NCBI RefSeq assembly: GCF_023712425.1
Contig: NZ_JAMAYG010000002.1
Coordinates: 62,001-126,000, forward strand
Source of the DNA: Rothia sp. P100
GTDB lineage: Bacteria > Actinomycetota > Actinomycetes > Actinomycetales > Micrococcaceae
Length of the DNA: 64,000 nt
Direction: 5' to 3'
Shown here: positions 26,082 to 35,765 of the stretch, piece after piece
Layout: each line of letters opens with the position of its first letter
Numbering within the stretch: the stretch's first letter is position 1
The notes under the pieces: generated by a model
Database searches by the model: none
What the model was told of the DNA's origin: nothing
What the model saw: the letters and a program-made list of their open reading frames with translations, nothing else
Program-made: the position numbers and the translations under genes

Positions 26082-27200
26082 ATGATTTCCATTCTGTTGG
26101 CTGCAGCTTTCGGCTTGATCATCTCGATCGTCGGAACACCGATTTACACCAAATGGCTGGTGAAACAGCAGTTTGGCCAGTTCATCCGCGAAGATGGCCC
26201 TACCTCCCATCAGACCAAGCGAGGCACCCCCACCATGGGTGGTGTCATGATGATGCTGGCAACGGTGCTAGGTTTCTTCTTTTCCCTCTGGTTATCAGCA
26301 GCGATTTTTGGTACTTCCTGGGCAGCGTCCGCTTCAGTTTTGCTCGCCATGTTCCTCATGCTGGGCATGGCCGGTGTTGGCTTCATCGATGATTTTAAGA
26401 AAATCTGGAAGAAGCAGAGCGAAGGTCTGACCCCCAAGGGCAAGATTGTCTTACAGGGGCTGATCGGCACCCTCTTCGCGGCCGGCGCTCTCTTCTTCAA
26501 GGACGACCGCGGCTGGGCTCCTGCCTCCAGCAAAATTTCATTCACCAGGGATATCTCCTGGTTAGATCTAAGTTTTGCCGGCCCCATTGTTCTACTGCTT
26601 CTCTTCATTATTTGGGCTAACCTCATTGCCACCGCAACCACCAACGCTGTAAACCTCACTGACGGCCTCGACGGCTTGGCTACGGGAGCTGCGATTCTGG
26701 TCTTTAGCGGCTACCTGCTGATCTCTATGTGGCAGCAGCAGCACCTCTGCACCCCTACCCCCATGGACACCGTCTGCTACGAGGTTCCTGCCTCCGGACA
26801 GATGGCCATGCTAGCGGCATCCCTCATCGGTGCTCTCATCGGCTTCCTCTGGTGGAACACCTCACCAGCAACCATCTTCATGGGGGACACCGGTTCGCTG
26901 GGCCTCGGCGGCGCCCTAGCTGCTTTTGCCATCATCACCCGCACCCAACTGCTTCTGCCCATTATCGCAGGGCTTTTCGTCATCATCGCTATCTCGGTCA
27001 TCCTGCAGGTTGGCTACTTCAAAATAAGCGGCGGCAAGCGAATCTTCCGCATGGCGCCCCTGCAACACCACTTCGAACTAAAGGGCTGGGCAGAAGTTAA
27101 CGTGGTCGTTCGCTTCTGGATTCTTGCCGGTCTTTTTGTTGCCGTATCCCTGGGCATCTTCTACGGTGACTGGCTCATGAGTAATGGAGGCTCCTTCTAA
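26082..27200 (+). CDS. mraY: phospho-N-acetylmuramoyl-pentapeptide transferase
   Basis: Integral membrane enzyme that transfers phospho-MurNAc-pentapeptide to undecaprenyl phosphate to make lipid I. It has 372 residues and about ten transmembrane helices. Signatures: GTPTMGGVMMM, the catalytic Asp cluster in GFIDDFKKIWKKQSEGLTPKGK, NAVNLTDGLDGLATG, and FRMAPLQHHFELKGW. The stop codon overlaps the murD start by one base (TAATG). Confidence 0.96.
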   Translation: MISILLAAAFGLIISIVGTPIYTKWLVKQQFGQFIREDGPTSHQTKRGTPTMGGVMMMLATVLGFFFSLWLSAAIFGTSWAASASVLLAMFLMLGMAGVGFIDDFKKIWKKQSEGLTPKGKIVLQGLIGTLFAAGALFFKDDRGWAPASSKISFTRDISWLDLSFAGPIVLLLLFIIWANLIATATTNAVNLTDGLDGLATGAAILVFSGYLLISMWQQQHLCTPTPMDTVCYEVPASGQMAMLAASLIGALIGFLWWNTSPATIFMGDTGSLGLGGALAAFAIITRTQLLLPIIAGLFVIIAISVILQVGYFKISGGKRIFRMAPLQHHFELKGWAEVNVVVRFWILAGLFVAVSLGIFYGDWLMSNGGSF

Positions 27201-28735
27201 TGAAGGCTAATAACGAAAACCCGGTCTATGCCTATGACCGCCTTGAGCATTTGACCAGCTGGGATTCAGACTGGGCCGGGCTACGCGTCGTTGTAGCTGG
27301 TCTAGGCGTATCAGGTTTCGCTGCTGCTGATACCCTCATCGAACTGGGCGCTCGCGTTGTGGTGGTGGACGGTAACGACACCGAAGCCAACCAGACCAAA
27401 GCCACCACCTTGAGCATTGTGGGTGCAGCAAAGACCCTGCTGGGTGCAGGTTCCATGGACTCTCTGCCTCTGGTTGAAGGTCAGCCCGCCGAGCTAGTGG
27501 TGACCTCCCCAGGCCTACCACCGGCGCTGGGCATCCTGGCCGACGCCCGGGACCAAAAGATTCAAATTTGGGGCGACGTTGAGCTGGCCTGGCGCGTACG
27601 CGAACGCGAAGGACGCAAGACTGCCCAGTGGCTCTGCATCACCGGAACCAATGGCAAAACCACCACCGTGGGGATGACTGAATCCATCCTCCAGACCGCT
27701 GGCCACAAGGCCATCGCCGTGGGTAATGTAGGCACTCCCATTCTTGATGCCCTCCGTGACCCGGTGGAATATGACTTCTTTGCCGTTGAACTCTCCAGCT
27801 TTCAGCTGCACTGGACCTACTCTCTCTCACCCCTTGCCTCGGTGGTGCTGAATGTAGCTGAGGATCATGTGGACTGGCACGAGGGCTACACAAACTACCT
27901 GGCCGACAAAGCCCGCGTGTACGAGAACACACAGGTTGCCTGCATCTTCAACGCCAACCAGGACGAAATCGTGCGCATGGTTGAAGAAGCTGATGTGGTT
28001 GAGGGCTGCCGAGCTATCGGTTTTTGGGCCGACACCCCCGCGTTATCAATGTTCGGTGTGGTTGATCGCCTGCTGGTCGACCGGGCTTTTTTGGATGACC
28101 GCCGCCATCAGGCCCTTGAAATCGCAGCTGTTTCTGATACCGGTCAGCTACCCACCAAGCACACCGTTGAGAATGCTCTGGCTGCTGCCGCGCTCACTCG
28201 AGCCGCCGGCATCAGCCCTGAACAGGTAAAAGCCGGCCTGCAAAACTATGAGCCCGGAGCTCACCGCATTCAGCTGGTTGCTAACACTCACGGGGTGCTG
28301 TGGGTCAATGACTCCAAAGCGACCAACCCCCACGCTGCCAACGCCTCACTGTCGTCCTTTAGCCCGGTCATCTGGGTTGCCGGAGGCCTATCAAAAGGCG
28401 TGACTTACGATGAGCTAGTTCAAAACCATAAGGACCGCCTCAAAGCGGTAGTGATGATAGGCACCGATACCGATGCCCTGCAGTCCGCACTGGACCGCCA
28501 CGCACCCGAGGTGCCCGTCCACAACATGACGCAGAGCGTCCTGCTATCCAACCAGACAGACGGTGTAGCCGTTATGCAGTTGGCGGTCGCCAAAGCCCAC
28601 GAGATTTCTGAACAGAACGATACCGTGCTGATGGCTCCTGCCGCGGCTTCTATGGATCAGTTTGCATCCTACGCTGATCGCGGTAACGCTTTCATCGATG
28701 CAGTGACAGACCTGGTCAATCAGATCAACTCATAG
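27200..28735 (+). CDS. murD: UDP-MurNAc-L-alanine:D-glutamate ligase
   Basis: Adds D-glutamate to UDP-MurNAc-L-Ala. It has 511 residues. The N-terminal Rossmann-like domain starts VVVAGLGVSGFAAADTL; the ATP loop is CITGTNGKTTTVGMTES; later blocks are FFAVELSSFQLHW, EDHVDWHEGYTNYLADKARVY, and WVNDSKATNPHAANASL in the C-terminal domain. It is translationally coupled to mraY. Confidence 0.96.
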   Translation: MKANNENPVYAYDRLEHLTSWDSDWAGLRVVVAGLGVSGFAAADTLIELGARVVVVDGNDTEANQTKATTLSIVGAAKTLLGAGSMDSLPLVEGQPAELVVTSPGLPPALGILADARDQKIQIWGDVELAWRVREREGRKTAQWLCITGTNGKTTTVGMTESILQTAGHKAIAVGNVGTPILDALRDPVEYDFFAVELSSFQLHWTYSLSPLASVVLNVAEDHVDWHEGYTNYLADKARVYENTQVACIFNANQDEIVRMVEEADVVEGCRAIGFWADTPALSMFGVVDRLLVDRAFLDDRRHQALEIAAVSDTGQLPTKHTVENALAAAALTRAAGISPEQVKAGLQNYEPGAHRIQLVANTHGVLWVNDSKATNPHAANASLSSFSPVIWVAGGLSKGVTYDELVQNHKDRLKAVVMIGTDTDALQSALDRHAPEVPVHNMTQSVLLSNQTDGVAVMQLAVAKAHEISEQNDTVLMAPAAASMDQFASYADRGNAFIDAVTDLVNQINS

Positions 28736-28831
28736 CTTGTGCTCACGGGGAGGGCTTCACACCTTGAGGCCCGCCCCCTGCATTTTAAGACCGCAACCAG
28801 AGAGCCTCTTCCTGAAAGAAGTGATGACACC

Positions 28832-30658
28832 GTGAGCCCCACTGCTACACCTACGCCGGGACCATCGTACGGTGGGCGGGTACGCCGCACAGCCCACTGG
28901 CTCAAAGAGCAGTGGGAGCAAGTTCAGCTGCGCCTGAGCTCAATGGTTCTGAGCGATGTGCCCCTGGTCCTTATCGGAACGGTGGTAGTGCTCACCGCAT
29001 TCGGCATCATCATGGTGCTCTCGGCATCGAGCGTGGAGCAGATTTCAGCAGGTCTGCAGCCCTACGCTCAGGCGCGTTCTCAGGGCTTCTACGCCGTGCT
29101 GGGTCTGCTGGTTATGGTGGTGATAGGCTACTTCATTCCCGTGCGTCTTTACCGTAACCGTTTGACGCTGAACTTAGCCCTCGGGGCATGCGCTGTGCTG
29201 CTGCTGGCGGTTATCTTTGTGGGCGTCGAGGTCGGTGGTAATAAGAACTGGATTTCCCTGGGGGGTATTAGAATTCAGCCTTCAGAAATTGCCAAGCCGG
29301 TGATGATCCTATGGCTGGCGCTGGTCTTTTCACGGCAGGGACAGATTGACCGAGGGCGCCCTGCTCAAACCATCTTTAAGGCGCTCTTCCCTGCCGCCTT
29401 AGGGCTCATTACTATCGGGGGTCTGATTCTGGCAGGCCATGATTTGGGGACAGCGCTGATTTACGGTCTGTTCTTTTCCACCATGCTATTGGCGGCTAAA
29501 CCTTCGCGTATTACGGTCGTATCGGCCTTCAGCATTCTAGGGTTCGCAGCTCTGGCTCTGGTAGCGATAAGCCCTAACCGTATCGAACGAATTCTCAATA
29601 CCTTCGCTTTCTGGAGAGAGTGTGTGGAGGCATCCTGTGACCAGGCGAATTCTGGTTTAGCGGCTTTAGCCACCGGTGGCTTCTGGGGAGTCGGGCTGGG
29701 GCAGTCACGTCAGAAATACAACTACCTGCCCGAAGCTCATAATGACTACATTTTCGCCGTCATTGGTGAAGAGCTAGGGCTGCTGGGCAGTCTGTCGGTT
29801 CTGGTGCTCTACGGAGCGCTGATCTACTGTGCCATGCGCATTATTCTTCGATCCTCAGACCTGTTCATTCGCTTTGCCACCATTGGGCTAATAACCTGGC
29901 TGGTAGGGCAGGCCATTATGAACATCGCTATGGTCGTCGGGATAATGCCGGTGATCGGTGTGCCACTTCCCTTCGTTTCCTATGGTGGGTCTTCACTAAT
30001 CTCCTCCTTGATAGGTGCGGGTATTTTGATTGCTTTCGCGCGCCAAACCCCGCTTCAACCCATCATGGGGGAAGAGTCTAGAGTTGGTAACGGAAGCTCC
30101 GTGCAAAAGGACGCCGCTCGCCGGGTAAAACTTGGGCGGTTAGTGGCAGCTGAACAGGAGAAAATCTCAGCTGACCCCTACAACTCGGGCTGGACTCTTG
30201 AAAAGTTCATACAGCGGTTCAACCTTGATAGGTTCGCCTCAGCCCTCGCCGGTAGTACTACGCCATCTGGGGCAAATGAGCACCAGTCTCGGCAGGTCAA
30301 CTCGCGTCAGCAACACGGCGGTTCAGTCGACGCCGGTGCACGCCTGTCACCGAAGACTGCGCACCGCTCTGATGAACGTCTACCACCCGAAAGCATGAAA
30401 AACTCACGCGCTCCACGGCCAGCCGGTACTGCACCAGCCCACCCCTCTGCTCGTATCCAGCACGCTAAGCAGGGTAGTGAAGGGGAGCAGAACACTCGGG
30501 TCTCGAATGTAACCCCCTCAGCGCCTAACCCGCCTAAGGCGCAGCGAGAATCAGAACCCAAAATTCCTGCTGGTTTGCGCACTATCAAAAAAGCTCGTGA
30601 GGTTCCAGCAAGGGATTCTGAGGGCGGTCTATCGGGCGGTAAGACACCCCGCGAATAG
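28832..30658 (+). CDS. ftsW: septal peptidoglycan polymerase FtsW
   Basis: SEDS-family glycosyltransferase that polymerises lipid II at the septum with FtsI. The start is uncertain: GTG 28832 gives 608 residues; the frame is open to GTG 28739. About ten transmembrane helices span residues ~45-405, with signatures ILAGHDLGTALIYG, QKYNYLPEAHNDYIFAVIGEELGLLG and PVIGVPLPFVSYGGSSLISSL. A cytoplasmic tail of about 200 residues follows, beginning with a predicted helix (TLEKFIQRFNLDRFASAL). The rest is Ser/Pro/Arg-rich and disordered, much longer than in most FtsW proteins. It sits between murD and murG. Confidence 0.92.
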   Translation: MSPTATPTPGPSYGGRVRRTAHWLKEQWEQVQLRLSSMVLSDVPLVLIGTVVVLTAFGIIMVLSASSVEQISAGLQPYAQARSQGFYAVLGLLVMVVIGYFIPVRLYRNRLTLNLALGACAVLLLAVIFVGVEVGGNKNWISLGGIRIQPSEIAKPVMILWLALVFSRQGQIDRGRPAQTIFKALFPAALGLITIGGLILAGHDLGTALIYGLFFSTMLLAAKPSRITVVSAFSILGFAALALVAISPNRIERILNTFAFWRECVEASCDQANSGLAALATGGFWGVGLGQSRQKYNYLPEAHNDYIFAVIGEELGLLGSLSVLVLYGALIYCAMRIILRSSDLFIRFATIGLITWLVGQAIMNIAMVVGIMPVIGVPLPFVSYGGSSLISSLIGAGILIAFARQTPLQPIMGEESRVGNGSSVQKDAARRVKLGRLVAAEQEKISADPYNSGWTLEKFIQRFNLDRFASALAGSTTPSGANEHQSRQVNSRQQHGGSVDAGARLSPKTAHRSDERLPPESMKNSRAPRPAGTAPAHPSARIQHAKQGSEGEQNTRVSNVTPSAPNPPKAQRESEPKIPAGLRTIKKAREVPARDSEGGLSGGKTPRE

Positions 30659-30720
30659 TGCGCCGGGCGCTGAATGCGTAAACTGTAAGGCGTAAACAAC
30701 CTTTTTCAGGGAGCGAATGA

Positions 30721-31815
30721 ATGACCAAGGCACCAACCGTAGTGCTTGCAGGGGGCGGAACCGCCGGGCACATTAACCCGATGCTTGCTATAGCACGTGC
30801 GCTCAAGGACCAAGAACCCAGCGTCAGCATCATGACAGTAGGTACCGAAGGAAGCATGGAAGCAACCATGGTCCCTGCTGCTGGCTTTGAGATAAGCTTC
30901 ATCCCCAAGGTTCCCTTTCCACGACGTCCAACCTTGGATGCGCTCAAATTTCCCCTCAAGTTTAAGCAATCACTGAATGTGGCGGAGAAGATACTGACCG
31001 ACAATTCAGCATCCGTTGTGGTTGGAGTCGGCGGTTACGTATGCACCCCTATGTACTTGGCTGCACACAAGCTTGGCCTACCGGTGGTGATCCACGAAGC
31101 CAACGCTAAGCCGGGTTTGGCTAATAAGGTTGGTGCCAAAAAAGCTGCTGTAGTAGCCACTGCCTTTCCTGATACCCCCATTAAGAACGCTCAGCTGGTG
31201 GGCATGCCAATGCGCCAGAACATTGCAGAGCTAGATCGAGTCACCGAAGCAACTGCGGCTCGCGAGCGGCTGGGGCTAGACCCTCACCTGCCCACCCTGG
31301 TGGTGACCGGTGGCTCGCTCGGCGCGCTCAGCCTTAATAAAACGATTGAAGAGATCGTCGATGATATCGCCGGGTGGGGCTTTCAGGTTCTCCACATCAC
31401 GGGCCGAGATAAAGCACTGCGCACCCCGCAGGGTGAGATTCGTGAAGCGCCCGCCTACCATCAGGTTGAATTCATTACTTCCATGGAAGATGTCTATGCC
31501 GCTGCTGATCTGTTGATTGTGCGCTCAGGAGCTGCCACCGTCAGCGAAGTAGCTGCTGTGGGCGTTCCTGCTATCTTTGTGCCCCTACCCATCGGCAACG
31601 GAGAGCAGGCGTTGAACGCTAAGAGCCTGGTCGATGCCGGGGGAGGGCTGCTCGTTGCCGACGCTGACTTCACCGTAGACTGGTTCCGCCAGCATGTACC
31701 GGCTTTGCTCACCGACCACAAGAAACTTAAAGACATGGCTAGCACCTCGTACCAGCACGGTATTCGTGATGCTGCTGCTGTGATGGCCCGTAAAATACTG
31801 GAGGTAGCTCACTAA
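30721..31815 (+). CDS. murG: UDP-GlcNAc:lipid I N-acetylglucosamine transferase
   Basis: GT28 enzyme at the inner membrane face converting lipid I to lipid II. It has 364 residues. Motifs: VLAGGGTAGHINPMLAIA at the N-terminus, VGVGGYVCTPMYLAAHKLGLPVVIHEANAKPGLANK, and TVSEVAAVGVPAIFVPLPIGNGEQALNA in the donor-binding half. ATG at 30721 follows AGGGAG by eight bases. The stop overlaps the murC start (TAATG). Confidence 0.96.
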   Translation: MTKAPTVVLAGGGTAGHINPMLAIARALKDQEPSVSIMTVGTEGSMEATMVPAAGFEISFIPKVPFPRRPTLDALKFPLKFKQSLNVAEKILTDNSASVVVGVGGYVCTPMYLAAHKLGLPVVIHEANAKPGLANKVGAKKAAVVATAFPDTPIKNAQLVGMPMRQNIAELDRVTEATAARERLGLDPHLPTLVVTGGSLGALSLNKTIEEIVDDIAGWGFQVLHITGRDKALRTPQGEIREAPAYHQVEFITSMEDVYAAADLLIVRSGAATVSEVAAVGVPAIFVPLPIGNGEQALNAKSLVDAGGGLLVADADFTVDWFRQHVPALLTDHKKLKDMASTSYQHGIRDAAAVMARKILEVAH

Positions 31816-33308
31816 TGAATGGCTCACTCATCAATCTTTCTATTGACCTTCCCGCTCCGCTGACCCCTCCCTTCCCCGAGCGTCCTGTGATGGAACAGCT
31901 GGGACACGTTCACTTCATCGGCATCGGTGGTGCCGGCATGAGTGCTGTTGCCCGGCTGATGCTGCAGGCGGGCATGACGGTCAGCGGTTCAGATAGGGTA
32001 GAGGGAGCAGCCCTTGAATCCCTGAGGCAGCTAGGCGCCACCATTTACACCCCGCAGGCAGCCCAGAACATTACCGGTGCTCAGACGGTGGTCATCTCTA
32101 CTGCTATTCGTGAAGATAACCCAGAGCTAGCTGCCGCGCGCGCTTCCGGTCTGCTGGTGCTCCACCGGTCAGAGGCGCTTGCGGCTACGATGCGGGACTC
32201 AAAGGTCATCGCTGTTGCTGGCACCCACGGTAAAACCACCACCAGTTCTATGATTTCGGTGATGATGTCAAGTCTTGAGCTTTCACCCTCATTTGCGGTT
32301 GGCTCAACTATCGCTGGCTTCGGTAGCAACGCCCACCTGGGGGCTGCAGGGCCTGAGAGTTGGTTTGTGGCTGAGGCAGATGAGTCTGACGGCTCCTTCG
32401 TGCGTTACCGCCCAGAAATTGCGGTGGTTACTAACGCTGAACCAGACCACCTGGATTTCTACGGTACCGCCGAACGGGTAACAGAAGCCTTCAACCGGTT
32501 CATTGGCTCAATGGCACCGGGTGGTGTGCTTGTCACCTGCGCCGATGACGCCGGTGCCTCCCAGTTAGCACAGCGTGCACGCTCAGCAGGAGTAGACGTC
32601 GTCACCTACGGCGAAGCCTCCGAGGCCCAGGTACAGCTCACTGGAATCACCTCACATGGTACTGAATGCTCATCAAATCTGGTCTGGGACTTCACTGTGG
32701 GGCAGCAGAATTTCACCGGGCATATCACCCTCACCCTGCCGGTTCCGGGCGTCCACAACCAGCTCAACGCTACCGCAGGATTTATCTGCGCACTCATTGC
32801 GGGAGCCTCGCCTTCGGATGCGGTTCAAGCGCTCGGCACCTTTACCGGAACTGACCGCCGGTTTACTTTGCGCGGGGAAGCAGCCGGTGTGAAGGTCTTT
32901 GATGATTATGCTCACCATCCCACTGAAGTTCAGCGTGCTCTGGAGACGGGCAGGACCGTTGCAGCCGGGCACAACCTTTACGTGCTGTTCCAGCCCCACC
33001 TCTTCTCCCGTACCAAAGAGTTTTCAACTGAGTTTGCCCGCTCTCTTTCACAGGCAGACCGGTCCTATGTGCTAGATATATATCCAGCTCGTGAGCAACC
33101 CATAGAGGGCGTCACCAGCCACCTCATTACAGATTCCGGGTACTCAGAGGTGCACTATGCACCAGATGCCCACGAGGCTGTCCGGTCAATGGTTGCCGTT
33201 GCTCTACCCGGTGACATCATAATGACGGTTGGCGCCGGTGATATTACCGCCTATGGCCAAGAGCTAGTCAACCAACTGCGTGCACGGGAAAGTTCTGTAG
33301 CCCAGTGA
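31815..33308 (+). CDS. murC: UDP-N-acetylmuramate:L-alanine ligase
   Basis: Adds L-alanine to UDP-MurNAc, the first Mur ligase step. It has 497 residues. The N-terminal nucleotide-binding motif is FIGIGGAGMSAVARLML, the ATP loop is AVAGTHGKTTTSSMISV, and further blocks are EADESDGSFV and FDDYAHHPTEV. About 30 extra residues precede the usual start of the fold; a Met at residue 26 (VMEQLGHVHF) is an alternative start, but the TAATG overlap with murG supports 31815. The end overlaps ftsQ by four bases. Confidence 0.95.
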   Translation: MNGSLINLSIDLPAPLTPPFPERPVMEQLGHVHFIGIGGAGMSAVARLMLQAGMTVSGSDRVEGAALESLRQLGATIYTPQAAQNITGAQTVVISTAIREDNPELAAARASGLLVLHRSEALAATMRDSKVIAVAGTHGKTTTSSMISVMMSSLELSPSFAVGSTIAGFGSNAHLGAAGPESWFVAEADESDGSFVRYRPEIAVVTNAEPDHLDFYGTAERVTEAFNRFIGSMAPGGVLVTCADDAGASQLAQRARSAGVDVVTYGEASEAQVQLTGITSHGTECSSNLVWDFTVGQQNFTGHITLTLPVPGVHNQLNATAGFICALIAGASPSDAVQALGTFTGTDRRFTLRGEAAGVKVFDDYAHHPTEVQRALETGRTVAAGHNLYVLFQPHLFSRTKEFSTEFARSLSQADRSYVLDIYPAREQPIEGVTSHLITDSGYSEVHYAPDAHEAVRSMVAVALPGDIIMTVGAGDITAYGQELVNQLRARESSVAQ

Positions 33309-34258
33309 GCCACCCAAAAAAAAGCTCACCGGATCAGCACACCGACTCAAAGAAAAGTGGACGCCAGCGGACGCCATGGGTCCGTCTCAACTCTTCAAAG
33401 GTTGAGCAGCTGAACAGTGAGACAGACAATCTCGTTGATATCTCCACCAATAGCCGGTTTGCGCAGTGGAGGCGTGATTACGCCGAACAGGCCCACCTGG
33501 AAGATGCTGGTAAAGAGAGCCAACTTACCGATCAGCAAAGCCAACCTCAACCGGCAAAAACCTCTCGCACTATTCGCCGATGGAAAGGTTGGGTCTACGG
33601 ACTTGCAACGGTGATAGCTGTAGCTGCCCTGTTCGTAGGCGTGGTTTTTTTCTCCCCCCTCCTCGCTACTCGCACCATCACGGTGCAGGGGGCGTCCTTG
33701 CTTGACTCCTCCTATGTTAAGGATCAGCTGGTGCCCTTAGAGGGCGTACCGTTGACCAGAGTTACTGAAGATCAAGTCGCTGATTTAGTGGGCAACCAGG
33801 AGGTGCTCCGCGGTGTCAGCCTTGAAGCGAGACCACCTCACGAGCTGGTCGTCAAGCTTCATGAGCGCGTACCGGTTGCCGTGGTCAAAAGTGATGATGC
33901 TTATGTGCTCGTTGATGACGAAGGTAAGCAGCTGCAAACTACCGAAACCGTAGAGAGCGCTGGGGTTCCTCTAGTTGATGGAGGAACGGACATCCTGGGT
34001 ACGCCGGAATTTGCAACAGTAACGGGGGTTCTGGCAGCTTTACCAACGTCTATTTTGTCTCAGGTTTCTGAAGCGACTGCTGATTCAACGTCAACCATCA
34101 ATTTGCAGATGGCTGATGGCACCCAAGTTATTTGGGGGGCACCCGATGAAAGTGAACTTAAGGCTAAGGTTTTGATGACTCTGATGGAATCGGTGGGTGC
34201 TGAGAGCGCCGTGACCGTCTATGACGTTTCAAGCCCGCTTGTTCCCACCGTCAAATAG
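33305..34258 (+). CDS. ftsQ: cell division protein FtsQ
   Basis: Bitopic divisome scaffold. The 317 residues comprise a long charged cytoplasmic N-terminus (about 95 residues), one transmembrane helix (about 98-118), then a POTRA domain (TRTITVQGASLLDSSYVKDQLV) and the FtsQ beta domain (VKLHERVPVAVVKSDDAYVLVDDEGKQL). GTG at 33305 overlaps the murC stop (GTGA). It closes the long dcw operon; a 191-bp gap with its own signals precedes ftsZ. Confidence 0.92.
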   Translation: MSHPKKSSPDQHTDSKKSGRQRTPWVRLNSSKVEQLNSETDNLVDISTNSRFAQWRRDYAEQAHLEDAGKESQLTDQQSQPQPAKTSRTIRRWKGWVYGLATVIAVAALFVGVVFFSPLLATRTITVQGASLLDSSYVKDQLVPLEGVPLTRVTEDQVADLVGNQEVLRGVSLEARPPHELVVKLHERVPVAVVKSDDAYVLVDDEGKQLQTTETVESAGVPLVDGGTDILGTPEFATVTGVLAALPTSILSQVSEATADSTSTINLQMADGTQVIWGAPDESELKAKVLMTLMESVGAESAVTVYDVSSPLVPTVK

Positions 34259-34350
34259 TTAAACCTAAAGCTTAGATTAGATTTCAACCTTCGTATTTTC
34301 TGAAAAAGTAATGCTTGGGTCGACACTGAGGCGACAACCTGCCCATGAAG

Positions 34351-34379
34351 TTGATAATCTTTCATTGATTGAGTAAATA
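34351..34379 (+). promoter_or_regulatory. candidate ftsZ promoter
   Basis: TTGATA (34351-34356), a 17-base spacer, then TAAATA (34374-34379), a reasonable housekeeping-sigma match about 70 bases before ftsZ. An overlapping TAAAAT is at 34378-34383. It suits separate high expression of ftsZ. Confidence 0.4.
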
Positions 34380-34388
34380 AAATGTTCC

Positions 34389-34418
34389 AATCTAACCTTT
34401 AAAGTAAAGGTTTAGATT
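34389..34418 (+). promoter_or_regulatory. stem-loop in the ftsZ leader
   Basis: The arm at 34389-34401 pairs with 34405-34418 over 13 bp with a single bulged base and a 3-base loop. It starts just after the candidate promoter and ends 31 bases before the ATG. There is no T-run, so it is more likely an RNA leader structure or an operator than a terminator. Confidence 0.55.
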
Positions 34419-34449
34419 TGTGTCTTAGAGTAAAAACAGTAGGGAATCC

Positions 34450-35652
34450 ATGGATACATCAGCTCCCCAGAACTACCTGGCAGTTATCAAAGTAGTCGGT
34501 ATCGGTGGCGGTGGCGTAAACGCCGTTAACCGTATGATTGAGGTCGGTCTGCGCGGTGTTGAGTTCATCGCTATCAACACTGATGCTCAGGCACTGCTTA
34601 TGTCAGATGCGGATGTAAAGCTCGACGTGGGCCGTGAACTGACCCGCGGCCTTGGCGCTGGTGCTAACCCCGATGTTGGACGACAGGCCGCTGAAGACCA
34701 CGAGCAGGAAATTGAAGAGGTGCTTAAGGGCGCCGATATGGTATTTGTAACCGCTGGTGAAGGTGGTGGCACCGGTACCGGTGGCGCACCCGTCGTCGCC
34801 CGCATTGCCCGCTCACTGGGCGCACTGACCATTGGTGTTGTGACCCGCCCCTTCACCTTTGAAGGCCGCCGTCGTTCAAACCAGGCAGAGACCGGTATCG
34901 CTGCTCTACGCGATGAAGTTGATACCCTCATCGTCATCCCCAACGACCGTCTGCTCTCCATCTCGGATCGCAACGTTTCCATGCTCGACGCCTTCAAGTC
35001 AGCTGACCAGGTTCTTCTCTCGGGCGTTCAGGGCATTACCGACCTGATCACCACCCCCGGTCTGATTAACCTTGACTTTGCAGACGTTAAGTCAGTCATG
35101 CAGGGTGCTGGTTCAGCTCTCATGGGCATTGGCTCAGCTTCCGGTGAGGACCGTGCCGTCAAGGCAGCCGAACTGGCGATTGCATCCCCTCTGCTCGAGG
35201 CATCTATCGACGGCGCTCACGGCGTTCTGCTGTCCATTCAGGGCGGTTCAGACCTGGGTCTCTTCGAAATCAACGAGGCAGCACGCTTGGTTCAAGAAGT
35301 TGCCCACCCCGACGCCAACATCATCTTCGGCGCCGTCATCGACGATGCTCTGGGCGATGAAGCACGCGTTACCGTGATTGCCGCTGGTTTTGATTCGGTC
35401 AACCCCGAAACCAACTCCAATAACACTAACGCAGCAGCCAACCAGGCAGCACGCACTCAGCAGAGCTTCGGAGGCGCATCCGCTCCCTCTTCAGCTTCAC
35501 GCGGTTTCAGCGCCCCCGCTGCTAACACCTGGGAATCAAACAACAATGATGTTCCCACCAACGCTGGCTTTGACGTTGATTTACCCCCCGTTGTTGAAGA
35601 GACGCCCGCTAACCGACGCGACACTCTGGATGTTCCCGACTTCCTGAAGTAG
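34450..35652 (+). CDS. ftsZ: cell division GTPase FtsZ
   Basis: Tubulin homologue that forms the Z-ring. It has 400 residues. The nucleotide-binding segment is [16 protein letters not shown], the tubulin signature is [13 protein letters not shown], and the synergy-loop region [19 protein letters not shown] is present. A ~70-residue variable linker rich in Asn/Ala/Ser leads to the C-terminal conserved peptide [10 protein letters not shown], which in actinobacteria binds SepF and FtsW. ATG at 34450 has GTAGGGA upstream. A strong terminator follows. Confidence 0.97.
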   Translation: MDTSAPQNYLAVIKVVGIGGGGVNAVNRMIEVGLRGVEFIAINTDAQALLMSDADVKLDVGRELTRGLGAGANPDVGRQAAEDHEQEIEEVLKGADMVFVTAGEGGGTGTGGAPVVARIARSLGALTIGVVTRPFTFEGRRRSNQAETGIAALRDEVDTLIVIPNDRLLSISDRNVSMLDAFKSADQVLLSGVQGITDLITTPGLINLDFADVKSVMQGAGSALMGIGSASGEDRAVKAAELAIASPLLEASIDGAHGVLLSIQGGSDLGLFEINEAARLVQEVAHPDANIIFGAVIDDALGDEARVTVIAAGFDSVNPETNSNNTNAAANQAARTQQSFGGASAPSSASRGFSAPAANTWESNNNDVPTNAGFDVDLPPVVEETPANRRDTLDVPDFLK

Positions 35653-35678
35653 GGCATCGACCATCACAATTTGATGCG

Positions 35679-35717
35679 GTGGGGGTGAAGGCAAGATGTG
35701 CCTTCACCCCCACTTTT
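35679..35717 (+). terminator. intrinsic terminator of ftsZ
   Basis: Perfect 15-bp GC-rich stem (35679-35693 with 35699-35713), 5-base loop, followed by TTTT. Confidence 0.92.
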
Positions 35718-35765
35718 GCACGGTAGAGTTTTTAGCACACACCCTTGGTCTCAGAAAGCAAGTCA

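Noticed and set aside
34259-34449. ftsA or another gene between ftsQ and ftsZ
   Set aside because: The gap is 191 bp, AT-rich and has no coding frame; absence of ftsA is normal in actinobacteria.
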